Part shown: piece after piece, positions 43,284-56,271 of the stretch | How the letters are laid out: each line of letters opens with the position of its first letter | Position numbering within the stretch: position 1 is the stretch's first letter | Origin: Streptomyces sp. Edi2 | Lineage (GTDB): Bacteria > Actinomycetota > Actinomycetes > Streptomycetales > Streptomycetaceae | Assembly: GCF_040253635.1 (NCBI RefSeq) | Contig: NZ_JBEJGX010000003.1 | Span: 806,001-870,000 of the forward strand | Reading direction: 5' to 3' | Length of the DNA: 64,000 bases | Program-made: the position numbers and the translations under genes | Notes under the pieces: model-generated | The model's database searches: none | Seen by the model: only the letters and a program-made list of their open reading frames with translations | What the model was told of the DNA's origin: nothing

Positions 43284-43367
43284 GACTCATTGCGGCGACA
43301 AGCCGGAGGTGCGGACTCGGCTCGTCGTCATCCAGAGGCGACACCCCCGGCTGCTCAGCTGAACAGC

Positions 43368-44534
43368 TCAGGCGTCCGTCCCCTCCAGGCAGTCGGTGAC
43401 CCAGTGGTGGAAGGCGCCGATGTGGTGCTCGCTGGGCACCAGCACCCCGCCGGAACGGTAGGCGCGCGAGCTCATCGCGGGCTGGGTGCGCTCGCAGGCG
43501 TCGAAGTCCTGGGAGTTGACCCGGTGGAAGAGCTCGACGGACTTGGAGAGGTCGGCACCGGAGTCGACGACCTCGGGCAGATACAGCCAGTCGCATTCGA
43601 CGACGGTGCGGTCGGGGGCCATCGGGAACATCCGGTGGACGATGACATGGTCAGGGACGAGGTTGACGAACACCTGCGGCCGGACGGTGATCGCGTAGTA
43701 GCGGCGGTCCTGGGTGTCCTCGATACCGGGGAGCCGGCCGAAGCCGTCGGTGCCGTCCACGGTGAATCCGGTGGCCTCCTCGGAGAAGGCCGCGCCGTGG
43801 CCGACGTAGTACTGGGCGGCGAATCCGTCGGCGAACTCCGGGAGGACTTCGGTGAGTTCGGGGTGGATGGTGCCGCAGTGGTAGCACTCCATGAAGTTCT
43901 CGATGATGAGCTTCCAGTTGGCGCGCACGTCATAGGTCAGGCGCTTGCCGAGGGCGAGCCCTTCGGTGCGGTAGCGGTCGAGACAGGCGGCGTCGCCCAG
44001 CCGCTCGACGGCCGCGCCGATCACGGTGTCCTCGAAGGACGGCGGCTCGTCGGCCAGGCACACCCAGGCGTAGCCGAGCCATTCGCGGAGCGGGACGGTG
44101 ACCAGACCGCGTTCGCTGCGGTCGATGTCCGGCATCCTCTGCAGGTTGGGGGCGGCCACCAGACGGCCGTCGAGGTCGTAGGTCCAGGCGTGGTAGGGGC
44201 ACTGGAGGTTGCGGCGGACCTCGCCGGACTCCTCGGTGCACAGCTGCGCGCCGCGGTGCCGGCAGATGTTGAGGAAGGCGCGCAGCTCTCCGGCGCGGTT
44301 ACGGGTGATCAGCACGCTCTCCCGGCCGATCCGGACCGTGCGGAAGGCGCCTGGCTTCCCCAGGTCGGCGCTGCGGACCGCGCAGAACCACAGCCGCTCG
44401 AAGATCTTCTCCTGCTCCTGGCGGAAGATGCCGGGGTCGGTGTAGTAGTGGCCGGCGAGGGTGGCGATCAGGCTCGGGGAGGCACCGGCCGCGGTCGGGG
44501 TGGCCGGGGCGGTCTCGGTGTGGGTGGTCGTCAT
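43368..44534 (-). CDS. Rieske non-heme iron oxygenase, alpha subunit (betaine demethylase type)
   Basis: 388-residue ring-hydroxylating-dioxygenase-type oxygenase. Rieske [2Fe-2S] ligands Cys91, His93 (CRHRG) and Cys112, His115 (CPYHAW); mononuclear iron site in ENFMECYHCGTIHPEL (His219, His224). Single-component alpha subunits of this size next to dimethylglycine and sarcosine oxidases are typical of glycine betaine (GbcA-like) or stachydrine demethylases, which release formaldehyde. The likely electron donors are the ferredoxin and reductase encoded divergently at 49621-51104. Last gene of a four-gene leftward operon, 10 bp after the sarcosine oxidase gene. Confidence 0.88.
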   Translation of the reverse strand: MTTTHTETAPATPTAAGASPSLIATLAGHYYTDPGIFRQEQEKIFERLWFCAVRSADLGKPGAFRTVRIGRESVLITRNRAGELRAFLNICRHRGAQLCTEESGEVRRNLQCPYHAWTYDLDGRLVAAPNLQRMPDIDRSERGLVTVPLREWLGYAWVCLADEPPSFEDTVIGAAVERLGDAACLDRYRTEGLALGKRLTYDVRANWKLIIENFMECYHCGTIHPELTEVLPEFADGFAAQYYVGHGAAFSEEATGFTVDGTDGFGRLPGIEDTQDRRYYAITVRPQVFVNLVPDHVIVHRMFPMAPDRTVVECDWLYLPEVVDSGADLSKSVELFHRVNSQDFDACERTQPAMSSRAYRSGGVLVPSEHHIGAFHHWVTDCLEGTDA

Positions 44535-44544
44535 GGCGGTCTCC

Positions 44545-45705
44545 TCAAGCGGCCGCGGCGGCGGGCCTGCGGGGGTCGAACAGCTCGATGGGGTGCGCGG
44601 TGGCCCCGGTCAGCGCGAGGTCGGCGACGATCTCGCCGACCACGGGGACGAACTTGAAGCCGTGCCCGGAGAATCCGCAGGCGACGGTCACGGTCTCCGG
44701 GTGGGCGGGGTGCCGGGTGATCACGAAGTGCTCGTCGGGAGTGTTGGAGTACATGCAGGTGGCGGCCTTGAGGAAGCGGCCGGGGAGGGCGGGGATACGG
44801 GGGCGCATCTGGTCGGCCATGGCCCGTACCTCGTGGTCGTGCACCGTGCGTTCGATGGTCTCCGGGGTGCAGACGGTGCCCTTGCGGAAGAACGCGACCT
44901 TGGCGCCGCCGCCGGGGCCGTCGATCGACGGAAAGCCGTAGACCTGGACACCCCGGTCGTCCTCCCAGATGTAGATCGGGTGCCGCTCGGGGACGAAGGG
45001 CGCGGTGCCGCCGTCGGGGGCGAACCAGTACATGACCTGGCGTTCGATGGTGAACGGCACACCCAGGTCGGTGAGCAGCTGCGGTGCCCAGGCGCCCGGG
45101 CAGATCACCAACTGGCCCGCGGTGTAGGTGTCTTCGGGGGTGTGGACGCGGACCCCGGAGCCGCCGGGCAGCTCCTCCCAGCGGGTGACGGGCTCCTCGA
45201 AGTGCAGCTCGGCGCCGTCCCGGCCGGCCAGCTGGATCTGCGCGGCGACGGTGTACTCCGGCCGGACCAGGCCCGCCCGTGCCTCGTACAGCGCGACCTC
45301 GTCCTCGGCGGGGGTGAGGGTCGGGAAGCGGCGGCGGATCTCCTCGGGGCCCAGCATCTCGTGCGGGAGGTCCCACCGGCGGGCGGATTCCAGACTGCCG
45401 GCCACGGTGCGGCTGTCGGGGCGGCCGATCATCACCCCGCCGCAGAGGGTGGCGATTTCGCGGCCGGTGTCCCGCTCCAGCTTCTCGTACAGCTCGTAGG
45501 AGCGCAGCAGCAGCGGGACGTAGGCGGGGTCCTCGAAGTAGGACTGCCGGGTGATACGGGAGCCACCGTGGCTGGAGCCGCGGTGGTGCACCGGGCCGAA
45601 CTTCTCCAGGCCAAGGACCCGGGCGCCGCGGGCGGCGAGGTGGTGGGCGGCGGCGCTGCCCATGCCGCCGAGGCCGAGGACGATGACGTCGTAGGTGGGA
45701 GCCAT
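44545..45705 (-). CDS. Monomeric sarcosine oxidase / N-methyl amino acid oxidase
   Basis: FAD enzyme of 386 residues, MSOX/MTOX family. N-terminal dinucleotide motif GLGGMGSAA (about 10-18), [10 protein letters not shown] block, covalent-flavin cysteine in [15 protein letters not shown] and C-terminal GFSGHGFKF. Converts sarcosine to glycine, formaldehyde and hydrogen peroxide. The ATG at 45705 has AGAAGGAG 7 nt upstream; the longer start at 45744 is unlikely. It lies between the dimethylglycine oxidase and Rieske genes, so it completes the demethylation chain. Confidence 0.9.
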   Translation of the reverse strand: MAPTYDVIVLGLGGMGSAAAHHLAARGARVLGLEKFGPVHHRGSSHGGSRITRQSYFEDPAYVPLLLRSYELYEKLERDTGREIATLCGGVMIGRPDSRTVAGSLESARRWDLPHEMLGPEEIRRRFPTLTPAEDEVALYEARAGLVRPEYTVAAQIQLAGRDGAELHFEEPVTRWEELPGGSGVRVHTPEDTYTAGQLVICPGAWAPQLLTDLGVPFTIERQVMYWFAPDGGTAPFVPERHPIYIWEDDRGVQVYGFPSIDGPGGGAKVAFFRKGTVCTPETIERTVHDHEVRAMADQMRPRIPALPGRFLKAATCMYSNTPDEHFVITRHPAHPETVTVACGFSGHGFKFVPVVGEIVADLALTGATAHPIELFDPRRPAAAAA

Positions 45706-45765
45706 GCGGTTGCTCCTTCTGCGTACGGGGGACGAGCGGATCACCGGTGGACCAGCGGAGGGCGG

Positions 45766-49358
<3,593 letters not shown>

Positions 49359-49374
49359 GCCCTACCCCTTCGTG

Positions 49375-49582
49375 TTGCGCAGTGCACGACTGGTTGCGCG
49401 ATGAGAGACATAGTGGGAACCCCGGATCGGCAGCGTCAAGAGGTACACCCGGGCTCTTGGTAAAGGACTTACGACGCCGCGGCTCCGGCGTTCCGGCCCT
49501 CGTTCCGGCAATTCCGGGAAGCGCTTGACGCATCCGCCCGCCATCGGGATTCTGTTGCGCATAGCGCTTCATCGTGCGCAAC
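49375..49582. promoter_or_regulatory. Divergent promoter with GTTGCGCA repeats
   Basis: Gap between the formaldehyde dehydrogenase operon and the ferredoxin/reductase pair. GTTGCGCA occurs at 49374, again at 49554 and, inverted, as TGCGCAAC at 49575-49582; the last two form an inverted repeat with 13 bp between. A related GTTGCGCG is at 49393. One copy lies close to each divergent gene, as expected for a shared local regulator, which is not encoded in this stretch. Confidence 0.6.
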
Positions 49583-49620
49583 GCGAAACTCGATGATCCG
49601 ATCAGCAACAGGGGGGTCCT

Positions 49621-49941
49621 GTGATTCCTGTCTGCCCTCTCGCCGACCTGCCGACCGGCGAGTCCGTACGCATCGACACCGCACCGCCGATCGCCGTCTT
49701 CCACACCGACGGGCAGCTCTACGCCATCGACGACACCTGCACCCACCAGGACGCCTCGCTGTCCGACGGCTGGCTGGAAGGGTGTCTGGTCGAATGCCCG
49801 CTGCACGCCGCCTCCTTCGACCTGCGCACCGGAGCGGCGACCTGCCTGCCCGCCCGCCGGGCCGTACGCACCCACCCCGTGACCGTCCAGGACGGCATGA
49901 TCTACGTCCACCACGCCGCCGAGGAGGGCACCGCCGCATGA
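49621..49941 (+). CDS. Rieske-type ferredoxin
   Basis: 106-residue [2Fe-2S] Rieske ferredoxin: CTHQDASLSDG and CPLHAASFDLRTG supply the two Cys-His ligand pairs. GTG start at 49621, with AGGGGGG close upstream. Same type as the ferredoxin components of multicomponent dioxygenases. It overlaps the reductase start by 4 bp (ATGA) and probably passes electrons to the Rieske oxygenase at 43368. Confidence 0.9.
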   Translation: MIPVCPLADLPTGESVRIDTAPPIAVFHTDGQLYAIDDTCTHQDASLSDGWLEGCLVECPLHAASFDLRTGAATCLPARRAVRTHPVTVQDGMIYVHHAAEEGTAA

Positions 49942-51104
49942 AGTCGGTCGCTGTCATCGGGGCCTCGCTGGCGGGTCTGTACGCCGCCCGGGCCCTGCGT
50001 TCCCAGGGGTTCGACGGCCGCCTGGTGATCGTCGGGGACGAGTGCCACGGCCCCTACGACCGGCCGCCGCTGTCCAAGGGCTTCCTCACCGGCACCACCA
50101 CCGACCAGGGTCAACTGGCCCTGGCCGACGCCGAGGAGATCGCCGAGCTGGACGCCCAATGGCTGCTGGGCACCCGGGCCACCGGGCTCGACACCGGCGG
50201 GCGCACGGTGCTGCTCGACGGCGGCCGCTCCCTGACCACCGACGGCGTGGTGCTCGCCACCGGCGCCACCCCGCGCCTCCTGCCCGGCCCGGTGCCCGCC
50301 GGGGCCCACACCCTGCGCACCCTCGACGACGCCCAGGCGCTCCGCGCGAACCTGTCCTCATCGCCGGTCCGGGTCGTGGTGATCGGCGGCGGCTTCATCG
50401 GTGCCGAGGTCGCCTCGTCCTGCGCCGCCCTCGGCCATGACGTCACCGTGGTCGAGGCCGCCCCGCTCCCCCTCGTCCCCCAACTCGGCCCTGCCATGGC
50501 CGAGATCTGCGCGGCCCTCCATGCGGACCACGGCGTCACCCTGCTCACCGGAACCGGTGTCGCCCGGCTGCACAGCGGCGGCATCGAAACCCGCGTCACC
50601 GCGGTCGAGCTGAGCGACGGCCGGCTGCTCCCCGCCGAGGTGGTCGTCATCGGCATCGGAGTGCGCCCCCGCACCGACTGGCTGACGGACTCCGGACTGC
50701 CGCTCGACGACGGAGTGCTGTGCGACGCGGGCTGTGTCACCCCGCTGCCCGCCGTCGTGGCCGTCGGCGACGTCGCCCGGGTGAACGGCGTCCGCGCCGA
50801 GCACTGGACCAGCGCCACCGAACAGGCCGCCGTCGCCGCACAGAACCTGCTGGCCGGCAGCACCGTCGCCACCCACCGCAGCCTGCCGTATTTCTGGTCC
50901 GACCAGTACGGCATACGCCTCCAGTTCGCCGGCCGCCGGCTGCCCACCGACACCCCGCGCATCGTCGAGGGCTCCCCCGACGACCGCAGCTTCCTCGCCT
51001 GCTACGAACGGGACGGGCGCACCACCGCAGTGCTCGCCCTCAACCGCCCGCGCCCGTTTATGCGTTTGCGCCGCGAATTGGTCAACCAGGCGCTTAGCGC
51101 CTGA
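49938..51104 (+). CDS. NAD(P)H ferredoxin reductase (FAD)
   Basis: 388 residues, oxygenase-coupled reductase of the BphA4/HcaD class. FAD-binding GASLAGLYAARALR at the N-terminus, YDRPPLSKGFL block, NAD(P)H-binding VVVIGGGFIGAEVASSCAALG, and the C-terminal FAD motif around AVVAVGDVARV. ATG at 49938 inside the ferredoxin stop. Forms with the ferredoxin the electron chain NAD(P)H, FAD, Rieske ferredoxin, oxygenase. Betaine demethylases usually use a GbcB-type fused reductase, so this split pair would be a variant. Confidence 0.9.
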   Translation: MKSVAVIGASLAGLYAARALRSQGFDGRLVIVGDECHGPYDRPPLSKGFLTGTTTDQGQLALADAEEIAELDAQWLLGTRATGLDTGGRTVLLDGGRSLTTDGVVLATGATPRLLPGPVPAGAHTLRTLDDAQALRANLSSSPVRVVVIGGGFIGAEVASSCAALGHDVTVVEAAPLPLVPQLGPAMAEICAALHADHGVTLLTGTGVARLHSGGIETRVTAVELSDGRLLPAEVVVIGIGVRPRTDWLTDSGLPLDDGVLCDAGCVTPLPAVVAVGDVARVNGVRAEHWTSATEQAAVAAQNLLAGSTVATHRSLPYFWSDQYGIRLQFAGRRLPTDTPRIVEGSPDDRSFLACYERDGRTTAVLALNRPRPFMRLRRELVNQALSA

Positions 51105-51193
51105 ACTTCGCCCATGTTTTTGGCTGTCCCGCCGTTCCGCTGCGCTTTGCCTCGCCATGTTTTCGGCAGTCCCGCCGTGGGGGTTGCTCTCCG

Positions 51194-51661
51194 TTGCGCC
51201 TGCGGCGGGCGGGGTCCGCTGCGCGGGGCTGTGGGTGCGGTGACGGACCTCCGGGGCCGGTGTGTGGGACTGCTTCGCTTTACGTCCCACACACCGGCCC
51301 CTCCGGCCCGTCCCCTCCCGTGGGTGAGTAAGTGACGGTGGGTGGGGGCGGGCGTCGATCACAGACATTTCCCTTGCCGCAGCCCATTCCCCGTGCAAGG
51401 GCCATTTCCCCGTGCAGGGCCATTTCCCTGTGCCATGTGACTCCCCTGTGCCCACGGCCATTTCCCCACGTCTGCGACGCGCGCCGGACCAGCCACAGCC
51501 ACCCCCCACCGACCTTCTTCCCACCCACCCCACGGGAGGGGACGGGCCGGAGCGGGTGGGTGTCCGGACGTAAAGCGAAGCAGTCCGGACACCCACCCGC
51601 GCAGGCCCGTCACCGCACCCCGACAGCCCCGCGCAGCGGACCCCGCCCGCCGCAGGCGCAA
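51194..51661. repeat. Long inverted repeat with two covarying hairpins
   Basis: The ~680-bp gap between the reductase gene and folD has no gene. Arms at about 51194-51326 and 51531-51661 are reverse complements with interruptions. Each arm holds its own hairpin: 51255-51299 (16-bp stem, GGCCGGTGTGTGGGAC) and 51553-51599 (17-bp stem, CGGGTGGGTGTCCGGAC). The stems differ in sequence but both pair, and the loops are the same 13 bases on opposite strands (TGCTTCGCTTTAC / GTAAAGCGAAGCA). The centre has several GGCCATTTCCC units (51385-51465). Flanks carry CGCAGCGGAC/GGCAAAGCGCAGCGAAC repeats up to 51790. Confidence 0.8.
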
Positions 51662-51789
51662 CGAAGGGAAAGCCAAAACAGAGGCGAGGCAAAGCGCAGC
51701 GGACCCGCCCGCCGCAGGCGCAAACGGCGAGAAAGCCGAAACCCGGGGCGGCGGCAAAGCGCAGCGAACCGGCAAAGCGCAGCGAACGG

Positions 51790-52644
51790 TCAACCCGCCG
51801 TCATCTGGACGGCCGCCGCATCCACGGTCTGGGTGAGCAGGGTGGCGATGGTCATCGGGCCGACGCCGCCGGGGACCGGGGTGATCAGGGAGGCGCGGGT
51901 GCACGCCGAGTCGAAGTCCACATCACCGACGTTGCCGGGGTTGGAGCCGGCGTCGATCACGACGGCCCCGGGCTTGAGGTGTTCGCCGTGCAGGAACCGG
52001 GGCCGTCCCACGGCGGCGACCAGGACATCGGCGTCCTTGGTGATCGACGCGAGGTCGGTGGTGCGGGAGTGGCAGTAGGTGACGGTGGCATTGCGGGCGA
52101 GCAGCAGCATCCCGACGGGCTTGCCGAGGATCGCGCTGCGCCCGACCACGACGGCACGCTTGCCGGCCAGGTCGACGTCGTAGTGATCCAGGAGGCGGAG
52201 GATGCCGCCGGGCGTGCAGGAGGCGAAGCCGTCCAGGCCGAAGCTCATCGCGGCGAAGGAGTGGCAGGTGACCCCGTCGACGTCCTTTTCGGGGGCAATG
52301 GCCTCGAACGCGGCGCGCTCGTCGATGTGCGGCCCGGCCGGGTGCTGGAGCAGGATGCCGTGGACGTCGGGGTCGTCCGACAGTGCGGTGATCGTGTCGA
52401 CAAGTTCGGCGGTCGTGGTGGCGGCAGGGAGCGCGACATGCCGGGAGCGGATCCCGGCCTTCTCGCACCGCGCGCGCTTCATGCGGACGTACGTCACCGA
52501 GGCGGGGTCATCGCCCACCAGAACGGTGGCCAGACACGGGGACGTTCCGGTCTGCCGGGTGAGGTCCGCCGCGCGTTCCGCGGCCTGTTCGACGATACGG
52601 CGGGCGAGTGCGCTGCCGTCCATGAGGCGGGCGGTCGGGGTCAT
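51790..52644 (-). CDS. folD: Methylene-tetrahydrofolate dehydrogenase/cyclohydrolase
   Basis: Interconverts methylene-THF, methenyl-THF and formyl-THF. About 284 residues. Family motifs: Tyr/Lys active-site segment SVTYVRMKRARCEKAGI, GILLQHPAGPHID, PEKDVDGVT and the cofactor loop VVGRSAILGKPVGMLLLARNATVT; then GAVVIDAG and DVDF. The ATG at 52644 has AGGAG 6 nt upstream. Placed beside a dimethylglycine/sarcosine pathway it would process the one-carbon units released. It may be a second folD besides a housekeeping copy elsewhere; that cannot be seen here. Confidence 0.93.
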   Translation of the reverse strand: MTPTARLMDGSALARRIVEQAAERAADLTRQTGTSPCLATVLVGDDPASVTYVRMKRARCEKAGIRSRHVALPAATTTAELVDTITALSDDPDVHGILLQHPAGPHIDERAAFEAIAPEKDVDGVTCHSFAAMSFGLDGFASCTPGGILRLLDHYDVDLAGKRAVVVGRSAILGKPVGMLLLARNATVTYCHSRTTDLASITKDADVLVAAVGRPRFLHGEHLKPGAVVIDAGSNPGNVGDVDFDSACTRASLITPVPGGVGPMTIATLLTQTVDAAAVQMTAG

Positions 52645-52789
52645 CGGTGCTCCTGAGCGTCGTGTCGGATCGCCCAGGCGCGCGGCACCGGCCAGGAGTG
52701 GCCGAGCCGCTCCCCGGTGGTACTCCACCCAAGCGCCAGTCACGGCCCGGCGCCCACTCTAATGGACGCCCGGGAGACCGGGCCCGCCG

Positions 52790-53866
52790 TCACACCCCTC
52801 CTTGGCCAGGGGCGGAGAGCGGCGGTGTGGAGGAGGTGGTGGCTTCCCACTGGCTGAGGATGCCGTCCCAGTCGTGCTGGGCAGCGGTGATGGCGTTGGC
52901 GTCCCAGGTGGCATGGGAGGCCTGTTGATACTGCTGGTGCGGGGATTGTTGCTGCTGCTGAGGTTGATGAGGTGGCTGGTTCTGGTGCTGATGTAGCTGC
53001 TGCATGTGTTGGGGGTGCTGCGCTACGTGCTGCTGTACGTATTGCGGGTGCTGTTGCGGATGCTCCTCGTACACCCGGTACTCCTGGTAGTCCTGGTAGT
53101 TCTGAGAGTTCTGGTGCTCCTGCTGCTCCCGGTAGTTCTGGTAGGGCTGTTGCTTCCAAGGCTCCTGCTCGTAGGGCTCGCGCGGGGGCTGCGGCGGTCG
53201 CTCACGCCAGGCCGAAGGGGCGCTCTCGTGCTGCGGGGCGGGCGGGAGATGGGCCAGCCGCCGGTGCCGGCCCATGCGGTCCGATGGCGGCGACTGCACC
53301 GGACGGCTTTCGGCGGCGAGTTGTTGTGCGCGTGCCACAAGGAGCCGGACATCGAGCCCGAGTTCGGTGGCAAGCGCGGTGAGGTCAACTCCGCTGTGCC
53401 AGCTGCTCATCAGGACCGCGTCCAGCGCCGGCGCCCAGGCCGGCTCGTGTGGCTGGGGGGCATGGGGAGCGTGGGGGGCAGCCGCGGCCGGCGCCGCTGC
53501 CGGGCCCACGGGCTGCGCCGCAGGGGGCGTCGTGGACTGTGTCGTGGAGGGTGTCGCGGGGGGCGTGGCAGTCTGCTGGCCGGGGGGCTGCTCGCGCGTG
53601 GTCTGGGCGAGCAGGCTCTGGGCGACCGCGCGGGCGTCCTCCTTGCCCACCGTGCGGCGGGCCAGGCGTACTTCGCGCTCGTCCAGTCCGAGCAGCTCCG
53701 CCACCACCGCGTCGCTGCCCACGGTCACGGCGAAGGCGGCCAGGGTCCGCGAGCGGCGGGCCTCGGCCTCGTCGAGGAGTCCCTGCGTACGGCGTACCTC
53801 GTCATCGCTGGTGCAAAACGCCTGTGCGAGTACGGCATGGCGCTCCCACAACTCCCTCGGTTCCAT
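52790..53866 (-). CDS. Hypothetical protein with Gln/His-rich C-terminal region
   Basis: 358 residues. N-terminal 110 residues are helical and look folded (MEPRELWERHAVLAQAFCTSDDEVRRTQ..., LLGLDEREVRLARRTVGKEDARAVAQSLL), followed by a Pro/Ala/Thr linker, a second short helical region (LDAVLMSSWHSGVDLTALATELGLDVRLLVARAQQL, HTH-like in length), and a 150-residue tail extremely rich in Gln, His, Tyr and Pro. No signal or membrane segment. Start at ATG 53866. I recall this N-terminal domain as a conserved Streptomyces protein of unknown function. The tail could phase-separate or bind metal, both speculative. Confidence 0.7.
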   Translation of the reverse strand: MEPRELWERHAVLAQAFCTSDDEVRRTQGLLDEAEARRSRTLAAFAVTVGSDAVVAELLGLDEREVRLARRTVGKEDARAVAQSLLAQTTREQPPGQQTATPPATPSTTQSTTPPAAQPVGPAAAPAAAAPHAPHAPQPHEPAWAPALDAVLMSSWHSGVDLTALATELGLDVRLLVARAQQLAAESRPVQSPPSDRMGRHRRLAHLPPAPQHESAPSAWRERPPQPPREPYEQEPWKQQPYQNYREQQEHQNSQNYQDYQEYRVYEEHPQQHPQYVQQHVAQHPQHMQQLHQHQNQPPHQPQQQQQSPHQQYQQASHATWDANAITAAQHDWDGILSQWEATTSSTPPLSAPGQGGV

Positions 53867-54028
53867 GACTGCGACAACGTTTCCTCGCCCGGATTGGACT
53901 GCTTCCCGGCTATAGATCACTGCATAAGGTGATATTCGAGAGACATACGCCCTTGCCTCCACGGCAGACGTACGGGCCGCGGTAAAAATACGCAGTGACC
54001 CCAGGGCGGAAGAATCGTTTCTACGGCC

Positions 54029-54418
54029 ATGAGCGACCCCTCTTCCGGCACCGTCGCAGGCCACGGACGAACCCCCCTCCCCCGCACCGGGCAGATGCCG
54101 CGGTGGATCACCGCGGACATCCTCCGGCAGACACCGGTGTTCGCCGGGCTGGTGAAGCAGTGGACGGAGCGCGCCGCCACCGTGCCCGGGGTTGCCGACC
54201 CGGAGTGGCAGCGGCTGGTCTCCTACCGCGCGCTGATGGAGGAGACCGAGACCGCCCTCACGGCCCTGCGGCCCCATCGCGCGCCCGATGTGCTGCCGCC
54301 GCCGAGGAAACAAGTCCCCGCAGCCCGCTCCGCCGGGCCCGGGCGCCTGAACCCGGTGCCGGGGCCGTCGGCCCCGGCAGCGCGGCCTGAAGCGCCGCCC
54401 CGGCCGGAGTACCGTTGA
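54029..54418 (+). CDS. Hypothetical protein, Pro-rich C-terminus
   Basis: 129 residues. The first 80 look folded (MPRWITADILRQTPVFAGLVKQWTERAATVPGVADPEWQ..., RLVSYRALMEETETALTALRP), the rest is Pro/Ala-rich. No motif recognised. ATG start at 54029, after a 162-bp gap shared with the divergent Gln/His-rich gene. Confidence 0.55.
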   Translation: MSDPSSGTVAGHGRTPLPRTGQMPRWITADILRQTPVFAGLVKQWTERAATVPGVADPEWQRLVSYRALMEETETALTALRPHRAPDVLPPPRKQVPAARSAGPGRLNPVPGPSAPAARPEAPPRPEYR

Positions 54419-54484
54419 GTTGTCGAGGAATTCCCGCTGCCAGGTCTTGCCCCGGCAGCGGCTTTGACCAGCGACGGAGCCCGG

Positions 54485-54706
54485 GTGAGCGCAACGGATG
54501 ACACGGACTTCAGCCCGATCGGGGTGATCGGGCGGGTGACCGTCTCCATCCCGGCCGACGGCCCCGGCGAGGTGCTGCTGCCCGTACGCGGCGGGACCGA
54601 GGCCTTCGCCGCCTGGTCCCGCGAGCCCATCGCCCGTCATACCCAGGTCATCGTGGTGGACCACACCTCGGCGCGGTCGGTGATCGTCGCGCCGCTGCCC
54701 GCGTGA
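54485..54706 (+). CDS. Small OB-fold (NfeD C-terminal-like) protein
   Basis: 73 residues from the GTG at 54485 (the frame opens at 54464). Beta-rich pattern IGVIGRVTVSIPADGPGEVLLPV...TQVIVVDHTSARSVIVAPL resembles the soluble OB domain of NfeD proteins, without membrane helices. It lies 103 bp before a flotillin gene. NfeD-flotillin pairs are common; here the NfeD partner seems reduced to its OB domain. A role in membrane-domain organisation is inferred. Confidence 0.65.
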   Translation: MSATDDTDFSPIGVIGRVTVSIPADGPGEVLLPVRGGTEAFAAWSREPIARHTQVIVVDHTSARSVIVAPLPA

Positions 54707-54809
54707 CCGGCCCGTCCCGAAGTCCGCGGCCGGCCGCCTGAGCACTCCCTCCCCGTGGCCGTCCCCGCACACCGACCGGGGCCGGCCGCAACGGACCAGG
54801 AGCCTTTCG

Positions 54810-56096
<1,287 letters not shown>

Positions 56097-56157
56097 TCAT
56101 TGGCGTCATCCCGTCTGCGGTACGGCGGGTGGAACCGCGTCTGCCGGGCGGCTCGGA

Positions 56158-56184
56158 CTGCCGGACACGGAGGGTGTCCGGCAG
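56158..56184. terminator. Hairpin terminator between flotillin and benE
   Basis: Perfect 11-bp stem CTGCCGGACAC/GTGTCCGGCAG with a 5-nt loop between convergent genes; outer bases extend the pairing discontinuously. Confidence 0.8.
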
Positions 56185-56271
56185 CCCGACCGCCCGGTGA
56201 CCCGGCGACCCGGGCGGCCTTGTTAGCGCCCGGCCGGCGCGGCACCGGCAGCCGGTGAACGGCGGCTCGGC

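Noticed and set aside
28407..43285. Reading the outer inverted repeats as 44 bp, which left no target duplication
   Set aside because: The outermost two bases pair by chance as part of GACTC. Trimming to 42 bp gives identical GACTC on both sides, as expected for Tn3-family insertion.
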